64,000 bases of DNA from an uncultured Candidatus Melainabacteria bacterium (GCA_934757245.1 CAKVLH010000004.1:70836-134835), one strand, 5' to 3'; numbered from the stretch's first letter, positions 1 through 9,469 are shown. The notes: generated by a model not told the origin, from the letters alone. Program-made: numbers and translations.

Positions 1-771
1 CAATTTTTTCAAGTACATTGGTGGATAAACCTTCATACCTGCAGAGCCTTGCAAAAGAGGTTCAACAATGATTGCAGCTGTTTCGTGAGCGTGTTCGGCA
101 AAAGCTTTTTCAGCTTTTTCAAAACATTCGCAATGACAACAGCTTACTCCCTCTCCTTGAGCGGATGTGTTCACTGACGCATGTCCTTCACAAACCTTTC
201 CATAAGGACATCTATAGCAATCAGGACCATCAATTCTAATTACATCTAAAAGAAGCGGTTTATATAATTCTGAATACAAATCAACTCCGCCAACTGCAAG
301 CGCACCAAGGGTTTCGCCGTGGTAAGCGTCAGAAAGTGCCATAAATCTTTTCTTTTCTGGATGCCCTGTTTGATAATGATATTGGAAACTCATTTTTAAT
401 GACATTTCAATCGCAGCTGACCCATTATCAGCAAAATTAAATTTACAAAGCCCGTCAGGAACAACTTTCGCTAATTCATGACAAAGTGTAATTGCAGGCT
501 TATGTGAAAAGTTTGCAAAGATAACATGTTCTAATGAATCAATTTGTTTTTTTACAGCTGCATTAATTCTCGGATGACAATGTCCTAAAAGATTGCACCA
601 CCAAGAGCTTATGACATCTTTATAGCATTTGCCGTTTGTATCATAAAGGTTAATGCCTTGACCGCGCTCAATTACAATTGGTGGCAAGGTTTCGTAATCC
701 TTCATTTGTGAGCATGGGTGCCAAATGTATTTTAAGTCTTCTTTTTGCCAATCTTTAATTTCGTTTTCCAT
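1..771 (-). CDS. bioA: Adenosylmethionine-8-amino-7-oxononanoate aminotransferase, partial (BioA)
   Basis: PLP enzyme that transfers an amino group from S-adenosylmethionine to KAPA to make DAPA, the antepenultimate step of biotin synthesis, in the cytosol. The reading frame is open from an ATG at 771 to the window edge (257 codons), so the C-terminal part with the PLP lysine is missing only because the window ends. Visible BioA signatures are SWWCNLLGHCHP near residue 55 (substrate and cofactor site), ANFSHKPA, FADNGSAAIE and DAYHGET. A cysteine-rich insert (CYRCPYGKVC, then CCHCEC) could bind a metal, which is inference. bioB lies 53 kb away in this window, so the biotin genes are not in one operon here. 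Confidence 0.93.
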   Translation of the reverse strand, partial: MENEIKDWQKEDLKYIWHPCSQMKDYETLPPIVIERGQGINLYDTNGKCYKDVISSWWCNLLGHCHPRINAAVKKQIDSLEHVIFANFSHKPAITLCHELAKVVPDGLCKFNFADNGSAAIEMSLKMSFQYHYQTGHPEKKRFMALSDAYHGETLGALAVGGVDLYSELYKPLLLDVIRIDGPDCYRCPYGKVCEGHASVNTSAQGEGVSCCHCECFEKAEKAFAEHAHETAAIIVEPLLQGSAGMKVYPPMYLKKL

Positions 772-795
772 AATATCGCCTTTTTTAATTTTTTT

Positions 796-814
796 GTTGG
801 GCTGAAAGCCCAAC
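796..814. repeat. Short palindrome, GTTGGG family
   Basis: Perfect inverted repeat GTTGGGC-TGAAA-GCCCAAC followed by TTAC. It belongs to a family also seen at 22966, 40069, 47448, 55363, 59419 and 60445. It lies in the bioA/PBP intergenic space, which also holds imperfect CCCTCCC/GGGAGGG and CCTCTCC/GGGGAGAG palindromes between about 845 and 910. It could fold in RNA, but it has no terminator T-run of its own and is most likely a dispersed REP-like repeat. Confidence 0.75.
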
Positions 815-979
815 TTACATTCTTTTTAAAACCCTCTTCCTAACCCTCCCCCAAGGGAGGGAACTAGTTTTACATTTTCTGCTTGCGACCCCTCTCCATG
901 GGGGAGAGTAGAATTTCAAGTTGAGCCTTCGCGAAACTTAGAAATTCACTCATTGACTTTTTGTCCTTTTCACTTTTTA

Positions 980-3121
980 CTATTGCCCTATCGGTGCGCT
1001 CGTTATCGGAATTGGTGCAAACTGCGCTTGCGGAGCTTCAACTCTTTCCTGCTTAACTTCAACCGTCGGAGTTTCTTTTTTCTTTTGAATTAAATCTACC
1101 GGCTTTATACTATCCGGTTTAACAGCGGAAGGTTGTTCGTTGTTGCCCTTTTGTGTTTCATCTTTCGCTTTATCTTTTTCATCCAATTTCTTTTTAGCTT
1201 CAGATTGAGGAATTATAGAAACCCCTGGAGCTTTGAACGGATTTAATATAACTTCTGGATACTCGAAATCAACATTGCCGTAAGGTTCTGTTGCAACTGT
1301 CATTACGTCTTTCCAAATAATTGCCGGAACGGTACCACCTGTAATTCCGCCCATTTGAGAGTTATCGTCATTGCCAACCCAAACCCCTGTTACAACGTCA
1401 GGAGTAAATCCTATAAAGTAAGCATCGCGGCTATCATCGGTTGTACCAGTTTTACCTGCTGCAGGCTTACCAATGTTAGCAGCACGACCTGTACCATTTG
1501 TAATTACGGTTTTCATAATTGCTGTCATTGTAGCTGCGGTATTCAAATTTAAAACTTTGCTTGAGCGAGCTTTTTTTGCTTCATAAAGAACTGTTCCACG
1601 TGATGATTCAACTCTTTCGATTGCATAAGGTTCAACCTTAAAACCACCATTTGCAAATACGCCGTATGCTCTTGTCATTTCAAATAATTTAACGCTGTTT
1701 GACCCAAGTGAAATAGTATAGTCATAAGGAATTGGAGTTGTAATTCCCATTACACGTGCTAATTGAATAACTGCTCTTACGCCAACAGCGTCCATAAGTC
1801 TCGCCGTACAAACGTTAGAAGATACCATTAATGCTGTATATAGCGGGATTGGGCCTCTATATTTATTACCATAGTTTTTAGGCGTCCAATCACCTGCTCT
1901 AAAGGGCAAATCATCAATCATATCATTTGGTGAATATCCTTTTTCGATTGCTGCGGTGTAAACAAAAGGTTTAAAAGCTGAGCCTGAAGGACGAGAAGAT
2001 TGTGTAATTCTATCGTATTGGCTCTTAGAATAATCTTTACCGCCTGCGTAAACTAAGATTCGGCCGTCAATTGGGCTGAATGAGAATACTGCAGCTTGGT
2101 TTTTATCACGACTTAATCCCCAAGCATTTAAATCTCTGATGATTGCTTCGTTTGCCTTAACTTGCGCATTGTAATTAAGTGTTGTAATAACTTTATAACC
2201 ACCGTTTACAATTTCATCTTCAGAAAAACCTAATTTTTGTAAATCTTTCATTACATAGTCGCAGAAATATGGCGCTTTATTTGTTGCATACATCATTGGC
2301 ATGGTTGAAAGTTTGATTGGTGATTTTTTTGCGTTTTCGTAAGTTTCTTTATCAATGTATTTCATTTTATACATTCTTAAAAGAACTTGATTCCTACGTT
2401 TTTCAGCTAGTTTAATATTGTTATAAGGTGAATAAACGGAAGGTGCTTGTGGAAGTCCTGCAATTAATGCCATTTCAGGCAAAGTTAATTGGTTAAGATT
2501 TTTGTTAAAATAAATCTTTGCAGCACCTTTAACGCCATATGCACCAGAACCAAGATAAACATTGTTAAGGTACATTTCTAAAATTTTATCTTTAGGAATA
2601 GTTTTTTCAATCTGTGCCGCAACTTGCAGTTCTTTTATCTTACGAGTAAAAGTTTTTTCGTTAGACAAGAAAAGAATTCTTGAAAGCTGTTGTGTAATTG
2701 TACTTGCACCTTGTACAACGTGCCCTGCCAGAGCGTTAGCAACCATTGAACGAGCAAGACCAACCATGTCATATCCCGGATGAGAGTAGAAATTCTTATC
2801 TTCAGTTGCGATAAGCGCTTTTACAAGTTGTTCAGGAACTTCGCTCAATTGAACGTTAGAATAAGTGTATCCTGCAAAAGTTTTGATAACTTCGCCATCA
2901 GACGCGCAGAAAGTTGTTACAATGTTTGGTTTGAGCGTGTTTAAGTTTTTTATTGGCGGAAGCGACATTAAATATAGCTTTAATGCAATCATGCCGGCTA
3001 AAAACACACCTAATGCAAAAACAACAAGCGTTGTAATCAGACTTAACATTGGGTTGTCAACCATAATACGCTTTTTAGAATACCCTCTTTTCCTATTTTT
3101 AGGAATGTTGTAATTTCCCAT
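980..3121 (-). CDS. Class A penicillin-binding protein (PBP1A-like)
   Basis: Bifunctional peptidoglycan synthase of the inner membrane: an N-terminal GT51 glycosyltransferase polymerises lipid II and a transpeptidase crosslinks the strands. One membrane anchor lies at about residues 25-50. The GT51 motif ATEDKNFYSHPG has the catalytic Glu at 107, followed by GASTITQQLSR (138-148) and the LNNVYLGSGAYG segment. The transpeptidase carries SxxK at 381-384 (SAFK), SxN at 434-436 (SSN) and KTGT at 557-560, so both activities look intact. The last ~80 residues are Lys/Glu/Pro-rich and probably disordered. At 713 residues it is a normal size. It reads in the same direction as bioA, with a repeat-filled spacer between them. 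Confidence 0.95.
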   Translation of the reverse strand: MGNYNIPKNRKRGYSKKRIMVDNPMLSLITTLVVFALGVFLAGMIALKLYLMSLPPIKNLNTLKPNIVTTFCASDGEVIKTFAGYTYSNVQLSEVPEQLVKALIATEDKNFYSHPGYDMVGLARSMVANALAGHVVQGASTITQQLSRILFLSNEKTFTRKIKELQVAAQIEKTIPKDKILEMYLNNVYLGSGAYGVKGAAKIYFNKNLNQLTLPEMALIAGLPQAPSVYSPYNNIKLAEKRRNQVLLRMYKMKYIDKETYENAKKSPIKLSTMPMMYATNKAPYFCDYVMKDLQKLGFSEDEIVNGGYKVITTLNYNAQVKANEAIIRDLNAWGLSRDKNQAAVFSFSPIDGRILVYAGGKDYSKSQYDRITQSSRPSGSAFKPFVYTAAIEKGYSPNDMIDDLPFRAGDWTPKNYGNKYRGPIPLYTALMVSSNVCTARLMDAVGVRAVIQLARVMGITTPIPYDYTISLGSNSVKLFEMTRAYGVFANGGFKVEPYAIERVESSRGTVLYEAKKARSSKVLNLNTAATMTAIMKTVITNGTGRAANIGKPAAGKTGTTDDSRDAYFIGFTPDVVTGVWVGNDDNSQMGGITGGTVPAIIWKDVMTVATEPYGNVDFEYPEVILNPFKAPGVSIIPQSEAKKKLDEKDKAKDETQKGNNEQPSAVKPDSIKPVDLIQKKKETPTVEVKQERVEAPQAQFAPIPITSAPIGQ

Positions 3122-3274
3122 ATTTACTATTATCCCTTCTATTTGTTTTATAGATTGCTCTACCCTCTCCCTAGCAGAGGGAATAAGGACTATTTTCTAA
3201 CCTTATTTATAGGTTATAATATAGTTAATCTTATTTTACCAAATAAATCGAAATAGCGGAGTTTTTGCAATCAA

Positions 3275-3673
3275 ATGTTAAGTTTTTTGACAATTTTAAA
3301 AAATGAATTTTTATCTTATTTCGTTCCTGAAAAAATGGAATACAAAATTACAGGCAAATGTCTAAAATGTGGTAAATGTTGTCGTTATATGTATAGTTTT
3401 GATACGTATACAACGACTGATTTTAAGATTATGCAATTTTTATTCCCTGCTTATAAACGATTTTATATCAGAGGAAAAGATGAAGAAGGTAATTTGATAT
3501 TTGCTTGTAAATACGTAACAGAAGAAGGGCTTTGTTCTGTTTATGACAAGCGATTAAAGATGTGCAAAAATTACCCTGCAAAAAAGATTTCTTATGCCGG
3601 TAAGTTGCATGAAGGTTGCGGATACAAAGTCGAAGATAAAAGCTTTGAAAGTTACATGAAAAAAGAACGTTAA
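3275..3673 (+). CDS. YkgJ-family cysteine-cluster protein
   Basis: Small soluble protein of 132 residues with the CxxCxxCC cluster typical of the YkgJ/UPF0153 zinc- or iron-binding family (Cys 29, 32, 35, 36) and further cysteines in FACKYV, GLCSVY, KMCKNYP and EGCGYK. These fit a metal-binding module of about eight cysteines. The cellular role of the family is unknown. Its stop codon overlaps the stop of the convergent glycosyltransferase gene inside a TTAA palindrome, a very tight tail-to-tail arrangement. The ATG at 3275 has a rather distant GGAG upstream. Confidence 0.82.
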   Translation: MLSFLTILKNEFLSYFVPEKMEYKITGKCLKCGKCCRYMYSFDTYTTTDFKIMQFLFPAYKRFYIRGKDEEGNLIFACKYVTEEGLCSVYDKRLKMCKNYPAKKISYAGKLHEGCGYKVEDKSFESYMKKER

Positions 3674-4653
3674 CCTTGAATAACTTTTTCAACAATTTCG
3701 TCTGCGGATAAATTTAAACAATCCAATGTTTCGCAAGTCGTTTGGCGACGCTCCCACAGGCATGGCTGAAGCGAACAAGAGCAGTTTGCTTTAATAGGAA
3801 TAACTTTGCCGTTATTTGGAATGAGTTTCTTATCGTCAGTAGAGCCAAAAATAACATAAGTCTTAATTCCTAGAGCAACTGCTACATGCAAAGGAGCTGA
3901 ATCTGAACATAAAAATTTTTCAGCACATGAAATTAATTCTGCAAGCTCTTTCAAGTTTTTAGTTTTACCAAACATGTTTATATACTTGTTTTCAGGCACT
4001 AACCTAACAATCGTATCTATAGTTTCTTTATCATCCGGCCCGCCGGCTATAATTACTTTTTTACCTTCATCTGCTAATTTATTAACAACTTCAGCCCATT
4101 TTTCTGCCGGAATAGTTTTTATCATATTCTTTTTTACACTCAAAAGGCTAACTCCCGGATGAATAAGTACCGTATTAGGCTCAACAGACTTGGTAGTTAT
4201 ATCAATTTGAGGAATTTCTGTATTATATTCAGTAATTCCTCGAACTAAATCGTGATACATCTTTGCTGCATATTGATTTTTATTAAGCGTAACTGCTTCT
4301 GTTAAAAGCATCTCACTTAATTTTCCAGAATTATAACCATAACGCTTTTTAATAAAAGTTGCAAACAAAAACATTGCTATAAATTTATTTGAGCCGGAAG
4401 ATATAACCATATCAAAGCGTTTTGTCCAAATTTTTAATAATAGCTTCGCTAGTTCAAAATACTTATCTTTCCCCTTAATATCTGCAAACAAAGTTTTATC
4501 AATTATATTTGTGAGCGATGTTACGCCTTTACTTCTAGGCTCTAGTGCCAAAGTTATTTCAGCATCCGGATATTGTTTCTTTACAGAAATGATAGTTGGC
4601 AAAAATAGGATTTCATCACCTAAACCACCAAAATTTATAAATAAAATCTTCAT
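3670..4653 (-). CDS. Glycosyltransferase family 9 (heptosyltransferase-like)
   Basis: Related to ADP-heptose:LPS heptosyltransferases (WaaC/WaaF/WaaQ), which add heptose to the lipopolysaccharide core at the cytosolic face of the inner membrane. The N terminus MKILFINFGGLGDEILFLP is the family's GlyGlyxGD nucleotide-sugar loop. The C-terminal half has VLIHPGVS, IIAGGPDD and SDSAPLHVAVALG, the donor-binding motifs. At 327 residues it is normal length. The acceptor sugar cannot be read from sequence. Together with kdsD, BamA and AsmA genes in this window it supports an LPS-bearing outer membrane. It overlaps the convergent YkgJ-type gene by 4 bp. Confidence 0.85.
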   Translation of the reverse strand: MKILFINFGGLGDEILFLPTIISVKKQYPDAEITLALEPRSKGVTSLTNIIDKTLFADIKGKDKYFELAKLLLKIWTKRFDMVISSGSNKFIAMFLFATFIKKRYGYNSGKLSEMLLTEAVTLNKNQYAAKMYHDLVRGITEYNTEIPQIDITTKSVEPNTVLIHPGVSLLSVKKNMIKTIPAEKWAEVVNKLADEGKKVIIAGGPDDKETIDTIVRLVPENKYINMFGKTKNLKELAELISCAEKFLCSDSAPLHVAVALGIKTYVIFGSTDDKKLIPNNGKVIPIKANCSCSLQPCLWERRQTTCETLDCLNLSADEIVEKVIQG

Positions 4654-4714
4654 ATACTTTTTGTACTTTAAATAAAGTTTTTTTTCAAGCTTCTAATAAT
4701 TCATAATAAAAAAT

Positions 4715-4743
4715 CAAGGCGCGAGACTTCACCTCACGCCTTG
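4715..4743 (-). terminator. Rho-independent terminator of the SLH gene
   Basis: An 11-bp stem with one mismatch (CAAGGCGCGAG against CTCACGCCTTG, 7-nt loop). On the minus strand it is followed by GATTTTTTATT. It sits 25 bp beyond the stop of the SLH-domain gene. Confidence 0.85.
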
Positions 4744-4768
4744 GTAATTTTTTGTAAAAAACTAATTC

Positions 4769-6187
4769 TTAGTAAAGAATTGTCAATACTTCATCTGGGT
4801 TCAAGCTTGAATCATTAGTTGTGTTAGGTACGAAAATGTACTTAGCTTCATCTACGAATTCATAGCAAACGCCGAATACACCAGAGGCAGCAAGCTTAGT
4901 GATATTGTAAACACCTTTACCTACTGTAATAAAGCTGCTTCCTACGCTCTTAAGACCCTTAACAGGGTGCAATGAAGCAGTATCAGCAAATGCGTCTGAC
5001 CAATTGTCGCCGTATTCTTCAACACCATTAGCAACTACTTCTGCAGCAGAAGAAGCTGTTCTACCAGCAACACCTGCAACTCTACCTACCATTGAGAATG
5101 GAGCGCCAAGAACTCTTGAAGCTACGTTAGGATTTTTAGTTACGTTAACTTCTGCAGATGAAAGTTGTTTAGGGAATTCAGCGCAGTTGTCGCCATTTTT
5201 GATGTTTTCAAATTGAACTTCAATATAACCAGGTTTTTTAACTCCTGGTCTTGCAACGCTTGTTACTTTTCCTTTTACTGTTGAGCCTGCAGGATAAGTT
5301 ACGCCTGCAATTTTTGTATCTTCAACAGTTTTAGCTGTGAATGTATCACCAACGTTAGAAGTTCTTGCGCTAATTCTTTCGCTTAACTTAATTTTAATAG
5401 CGATTGGTTCATATTTTGTCGCACAACCTGCAATACCTTTAGATGTATCAATTCTGAAGTTTGCTTTTAATGCGCCTAACATATAAGCAACTTGTTCTTT
5501 TGATAAATATTCATCGTTAACTACTTTATCTTTATCAGGAATTTTGTTTAAGATGTTTGAAGCAATAACTTCATCTGTCGCGCCCACTGCCCAGCTAGGG
5601 ATGTATTTAACTGTTTGACCTTCAAAAGTTGGAGTAGCAGTTCTATCAACATCTAAGTCCATCATTTTAGCGAAAGTAGCAAATACTTCTGCTTTTGTAA
5701 TTGGTTGGTCAGGTTTGAATGTTGAATCAGGATAACCAATCATAACATCAGCTGTTAATGCTCTGTCGATTTGAGATTTAGCCCAATAATCAGATGCAAC
5801 GTCAGTATATTTGTTACCTTTAACTTCTGTTAAATTTAAACCGTCAGCAATAATGAATGCTAATTCTGAACGTAATACAGGCATTTTAGGGTCATATAAA
5901 CCAGCTCTTCTTGAGTCCATTTGACCTTTCATGTTGCAAAGCATTTGTTTTGCAAAACGAGCAACAACTACGTTTTGTTTACCTTCAATTGTTTTAACAT
6001 TGCATGGCTTGTAAATTTTTCCACCAACGACAACATCGTTTTCTGAAGTTACCATTGCATGGCTTTGAGAACCGAACAATGTAGGATGAGCGTAAGCTTG
6101 AACATCAGCTGGTTCACCTGCCATTGCTACGCAAGAAGTTATACAAGCAACGCTTAAAGCTGCCATAAGTTTTGTAGATAGTTTCAT
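4769..6187 (-). CDS. Secreted SLH-domain protein
   Basis: 472-residue exported protein. A signal peptide (MKLSTKLMAALSVACITSCVAMA) is followed by about 70 residues and then SLH repeats at roughly 75-240 (for example MPVLRSELAFIIADG, YWAKSQIDRALTADVMIGYP, PITKAEVFATFAKMM). In cyanobacteria SLH domains hold outer-membrane proteins to the peptidoglycan-linked polysaccharide; the same role here is inference. The C-terminal half is not an OprB-type porin. It has a beta-rich segment (GDTFTAKTV, YPAGSTVKGKVTSV) and then small-residue-rich stretches. A strong terminator follows, and a clean AGGAGA ribosome site precedes the ATG, so it is probably well expressed. Confidence 0.85.
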   Translation of the reverse strand: MKLSTKLMAALSVACITSCVAMAGEPADVQAYAHPTLFGSQSHAMVTSENDVVVGGKIYKPCNVKTIEGKQNVVVARFAKQMLCNMKGQMDSRRAGLYDPKMPVLRSELAFIIADGLNLTEVKGNKYTDVASDYWAKSQIDRALTADVMIGYPDSTFKPDQPITKAEVFATFAKMMDLDVDRTATPTFEGQTVKYIPSWAVGATDEVIASNILNKIPDKDKVVNDEYLSKEQVAYMLGALKANFRIDTSKGIAGCATKYEPIAIKIKLSERISARTSNVGDTFTAKTVEDTKIAGVTYPAGSTVKGKVTSVARPGVKKPGYIEVQFENIKNGDNCAEFPKQLSSAEVNVTKNPNVASRVLGAPFSMVGRVAGVAGRTASSAAEVVANGVEEYGDNWSDAFADTASLHPVKGLKSVGSSFITVGKGVYNITKLAASGVFGVCYEFVDEAKYIFVPNTTNDSSLNPDEVLTILY

Positions 6188-6246
6188 ACTTCTCCTTTCC
6201 TTTTTACTCTCGCTTTTCTTTTTTATTTTTCGTTTTTATTATAACA

Positions 6247-7233
6247 CTATTTTTTCATTAGGTAGGCTTGAGGGTAACAAAAATCCTCTCTAAAACCGAT
6301 TCTTCTATACATTTTTAAAGCTTTATAATTATTTGTTTCAGTTGTTACGTTTACTTCGCTAAAAGCTCTTTTACCTAATTTTGTCCAATCAACAATCGTT
6401 TTAATCGAACGGTTTAGAAGATGTTCAGAAAAACCATGTCCTCTATGCTCTTTTTCAATTGCAACTAGAGGTAAGTTCGCAATCTTACCACCTGTAACGT
6501 TTGCAAATGCAAAACCAACAGGCTTGTCGTTATATAAAAGCACAGATGTAACTTCCGGTAAAAATTCTCCGTAAATGCTATCAACAACTTTATTGATAAT
6601 ATCTTTAGTGCCTTCTATAGTCTTAAATCTTGTATCATAAATAGCATCTTGAGTATCTCTGAATGATTCGTGAATAATTCTTACAGCGTCTTCTCTATAA
6701 GATGGGTCATAGCTTACAATTTTGTATTCAGAAGGTTTTTCGCTCAATTTCATGTTTTCTAAAATTCTTTCAGAAGAAGCGTTGCCCATCATAAATCTTA
6801 AAACAGCAAGTCCGATATACTTAAATCCATACTTTGAAATATCAGCAGTAAATACTGCTTGATGACCAAGCATAGGATAAGAAACAACTTTAGTTTGACG
6901 CTCAACTTCTGTTAATTCTAAAAACTTTTCAATTAAAAGTTTGATTTTTGTAAGTTCGTCTTCTGTTCCAAGGCAATGAATTAAGTTAAGTTCAACCGCT
7001 TCAGAGATTGACGTGGTATAAACTAAAAACGCAGTAGGAATTTCATTTTCTTTTAAAACTATACATTTCATGTAGTCTTTTTCAACGGCATCAATAAATT
7101 CTTCATAAGGAAGCGGTTCAAGTTCAAATTTGTATTCGTCAACAGCTTTTGCTTTGAAGTCATTATAAACTCCTGCAAAGAATTTATAAATATTGCTGTT
7201 TAGTAATTCCACTTCGTATGATGTATCTGCCAT
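6247..7233 (-). CDS. GNAT-family N-acetyltransferase
   Basis: 328-residue protein whose C-terminal ~150 residues form a GNAT acetyl-CoA-binding domain: VAIEKEHRGHGFSEHLLNRS is motif A (R/Q-x-x-G-x-G/A type) and NNYKALKMYRRIGF is motif B. The N-terminal half is unassigned. The substrate is unknown. I chose the ATG at 7233 (protein starts MADTSYEVEL) because AGAGGA lies 8 nt upstream; an in-frame GTG at 7254 would cover that site. It lies 27 nt after ribBA and is probably co-transcribed with it. Confidence 0.8.
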   Translation of the reverse strand: MADTSYEVELLNSNIYKFFAGVYNDFKAKAVDEYKFELEPLPYEEFIDAVEKDYMKCIVLKENEIPTAFLVYTTSISEAVELNLIHCLGTEDELTKIKLLIEKFLELTEVERQTKVVSYPMLGHQAVFTADISKYGFKYIGLAVLRFMMGNASSERILENMKLSEKPSEYKIVSYDPSYREDAVRIIHESFRDTQDAIYDTRFKTIEGTKDIINKVVDSIYGEFLPEVTSVLLYNDKPVGFAFANVTGGKIANLPLVAIEKEHRGHGFSEHLLNRSIKTIVDWTKLGKRAFSEVNVTTETNNYKALKMYRRIGFREDFCYPQAYLMKK

Positions 7234-7260
7234 AAAATATCCTCTTGTTTGCACTCTGAA

Positions 7261-8466
7261 TTACATAATATGGTGCATTTTTTCGCATTTCGTGTTTATG
7301 TATCTTTCGTTGTATTTATTAACTTCTGATTTCAAGTTAATATTTTCGTGTATTGTTAAACCATACCCTTTTAATCCAACGATTTTTTTAGGGTTGTTTG
7401 TAATTAAATTAAAGTTGTTGAAGCCTAAATCTAAAATGATTTGCGCCCCAACTCCGTAGTTTCTCAAATCAGGTGCAAAACCTAGTGAAACATTTGCTTC
7501 CACCGTATCTTGACCTTCTTCTTGAAGTTTGTATGTTTTAAGCTTGTTAATAAGTCCGATTCCACGTCCTTCGTGATCACGGATATAAATTACAGCGCCT
7601 TTGCCGTAATCATTAATCATTTTTAAAGCTGTATGTAATTGCCAATTGCAATCGCATTTTAAACTGTGGAAAATGTCGCCCGTCAAACATTCGCTATGAA
7701 CCCTGATTAAAGGTGTTTTGTCTGAGCCGTCGTCTTTAACAAGTGCAACGTGTTCGCAACCTGTGATTGTATCGATATATCCAACAATATTAAAATCACC
7801 AAATTGTGTCGGCAAAAACACTTCAACTTCACGTTTTACAAATTTTTCTTTTTCTAGCCTGTATGCGATTAAATCAGCAACAGTAATGAATTTGATATTG
7901 TGCTTTTCGGCAAATTTATGCAAATCGTCGCGTCTTGCCATTTCACCATTTTCTTTCATAATTTCGCACATAATTCCGGCTTCTCTATGTCCGCAAAGTC
8001 TTGCCAAATCAACAACAGCCTCTGTATGACCGCATCTTTTTAATACTCCGCCTTTTCTTGCTACACAAGGGAATAAATGCCCAGGTCTGCGTAAATCAGA
8101 AGGTTGCGCGTCAGGCGCAATTGCTACTTCAATAGTTTTTGCTCTATCAAAAGCTGAAACGCCTGTTGTAACGCCATATTTCGGATGAGCATCAATACTT
8201 AGAGAAAATGCTGTTTGCATACTTTCTGTATTTTTTTCTACCATTTGCGGAAGGTCAAGTTGTTTTGCAATGCTGTCAGAAATCGCTAAACACACGATTC
8301 CGCGACATTCTTTAGTGATAAAGTTTACAAGCTCAGGCGTTACAAATTGAGCAGAACAAATTAAATCGCCTTCATTTTCCCTGTCTTCGTCATCTGCAAC
8401 AATTAAGGGTTTACCTGCTTTGAAATCCTCTAAAGCTTCTTGAATTGTGTTAAACTTGCCTGTCAT
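7261..8466 (-). CDS. ribBA: Bifunctional RibBA: DHBP synthase / GTP cyclohydrolase II
   Basis: Makes both riboflavin precursors: the N-terminal RibB half converts ribulose 5-phosphate to 3,4-dihydroxy-2-butanone 4-phosphate, and the C-terminal RibA half opens GTP. RibB shows DDEDRENEGDL near residue 25 and HTEAVVDLARL; RibA shows VHSECLTGDIFHSLKCDC (zinc cysteines), RDHEGRGIGL and the GVGAQIL end. The ATG at 8466 (MTGKFNTIQEAL) is supported by AAGGAATGG just upstream, which lies inside the end of a decayed ribE copy whose stop TAA is one base before this ATG. This shows the ancestral ribE-ribBA coupling. An intact ribE is now 2.6 kb upstream. Confidence 0.95.
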   Translation of the reverse strand: MTGKFNTIQEALEDFKAGKPLIVADDEDRENEGDLICSAQFVTPELVNFITKECRGIVCLAISDSIAKQLDLPQMVEKNTESMQTAFSLSIDAHPKYGVTTGVSAFDRAKTIEVAIAPDAQPSDLRRPGHLFPCVARKGGVLKRCGHTEAVVDLARLCGHREAGIMCEIMKENGEMARRDDLHKFAEKHNIKFITVADLIAYRLEKEKFVKREVEVFLPTQFGDFNIVGYIDTITGCEHVALVKDDGSDKTPLIRVHSECLTGDIFHSLKCDCNWQLHTALKMINDYGKGAVIYIRDHEGRGIGLINKLKTYKLQEEGQDTVEANVSLGFAPDLRNYGVGAQIILDLGFNNFNLITNNPKKIVGLKGYGLTIHENINLKSEVNKYNERYINTKCEKMHHIM

Positions 8467-8467
8467 A

Positions 8468-8663
8468 TTAATAAAAACCATTCCTTTGAAGAAAATCAAT
8501 ATCTATTCTTGACCTATTATCACTCGTTGATAAAAATTTTTCAATATATTTAGCTAGTATATCGACCTCTATATTTACCAAATCGCTCTTTTTTAAGTTT
8601 TTTTGAATTTTTATTTGTGATCGTTTGGATTTTTCTTGTTTCTTCTACGATTTCGGTAAACAT
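8468..8663 (-). pseudogene. Decayed riboflavin synthase copy (ribE remnant)
   Basis: Reading the minus strand from ATG 8663 gives MFTEIVEETRKIQTIT, clearly the start of riboflavin synthase (intact copy: MFTGIVEETGKVQTVT). After a large internal deletion and a frame change the sequence resumes as SDLVNIEVDILAKYIEKF... and ends RIDIDFLQRNGFY-stop, matching the C terminus of the intact ribE at 11060. About two thirds of the gene is missing, so it cannot be functional. The similarity continues about 40 bp upstream of the start codon, so the promoter region was duplicated too. Confidence 0.92.
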
Positions 8664-8773
8664 AAAGTAATCTTAGCACATTTTAAAGTAAATGTACAGA
8701 ATAAAGAAAGCAAACAAGGTTAAACGTGTTGTCCAAAATTCGTTATACTACGGAATCGCTTGCTGTCGTAGTT

Positions 8774-8815
8774 GTAGGTCGTGTTGGACAATTGTCATCC
8801 AACACGACGACCTAC
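8774..8815. repeat. Hairpin repeat, GTCGTGTT family
   Basis: Inverted repeat GTAGGTCGTGTTGGA ... TCCAACACGACGACCTAC around a short loop. Relatives occur at 10925, 10977, 54878 and 56222. It sits just left of the RAYT element's left end. Confidence 0.8.
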
Positions 8816-8831
8816 CTACTTGCCAACTTCA

Positions 8832-8869
8832 GTAGGGTGGGAAAAGCGTAAGCGGTTCCCACCTTCATA
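8832..8869. repeat. Left terminal palindrome of the RAYT element
   Basis: 38-bp sequence that is itself an imperfect hairpin (GGTGGGAA ... TTCCCACC). It is repeated in inverted orientation at 9470-9507 with one mismatch. The pair brackets the Y1 transposase gene, as REP-type recognition hairpins do. Confidence 0.88.
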
Positions 8870-8902
8870 ATCAAATTAATAAAATGATGATATAATAAAT
8901 TC

Positions 8903-9433
8903 ATGTCAAATTACAAACGAATGTATTTACAAGGATATAACTACGTATTTTTTACGATTGTTACTAATAACCGAGAAAATATTTTAATTGAAAATATTGA
9001 TTTGTTACGTGAATCTTTCAAAAAAGCACTTGAAAATTTTGAATTTAATATAATTGCAATTTGTGTTATGCAAAATCATTTACATATGATTTTAAAATTA
9101 AAAAACATAAAAGAATATCCTAAAATCATTTATTCTATAAAATTCTATTTTTCGCATAGATTGAATAAAAATAACAAAATTTCAGAAAGTAAATTAAAAA
9201 AAGGTGAAAAAGGAATTTGGCAAAGACGATATTGGGAACATACAATAAGAGATGAAAAGGATTTATATACACATCTCGATTATATCCATTATAATTCGAT
9301 GAAGCATTACCAAATTTCTCCAAGAAATTGGAAATATTCAACATTTTTGAAATTCGTTGAAAAAGGTTATTATGATATCAATTGGTGTAATTTTGACGAT
9401 GTTAATAATATTAATGATTTGAATTTGGAATAG
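8903..9433 (+). CDS. REP-associated tyrosine transposase (RAYT, Y1 family)
   Basis: 176-residue HUH single-strand transposase related to IS200/IS605 TnpA and TnpA-REP. The HUH motif is NHLHMIL (His59-Leu-His61) and the likely nucleophile is Tyr127 in the DYIHYNSMKH segment. WQRRYWEHTIRDEKD is the usual conserved block before it. Enzymes of this family cut and join at REP hairpins and are often domesticated. It is bracketed by 38-bp inverted palindromes, with about 30-40 bp between each end and the gene. It lies inside the split riboflavin locus and may have taken part in the rearrangement. Confidence 0.92.
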   Translation: MSNYKRMYLQGYNYVFFTIVTNNRENILIENIDLLRESFKKALENFEFNIIAICVMQNHLHMILKLKNIKEYPKIIYSIKFYFSHRLNKNNKISESKLKKGEKGIWQRRYWEHTIRDEKDLYTHLDYIHYNSMKHYQISPRNWKYSTFLKFVEKGYYDINWCNFDDVNNINDLNLE

Positions 9434-9469
9434 ACGATTTAAATATGTAATATTTATACGGTGAAAATT

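Noticed and set aside
8903..9433. IS200/IS605 insertion sequence with TnpB
   Set aside because: No TnpB gene follows, and the REP-type palindromic ends fit a RAYT unit better.
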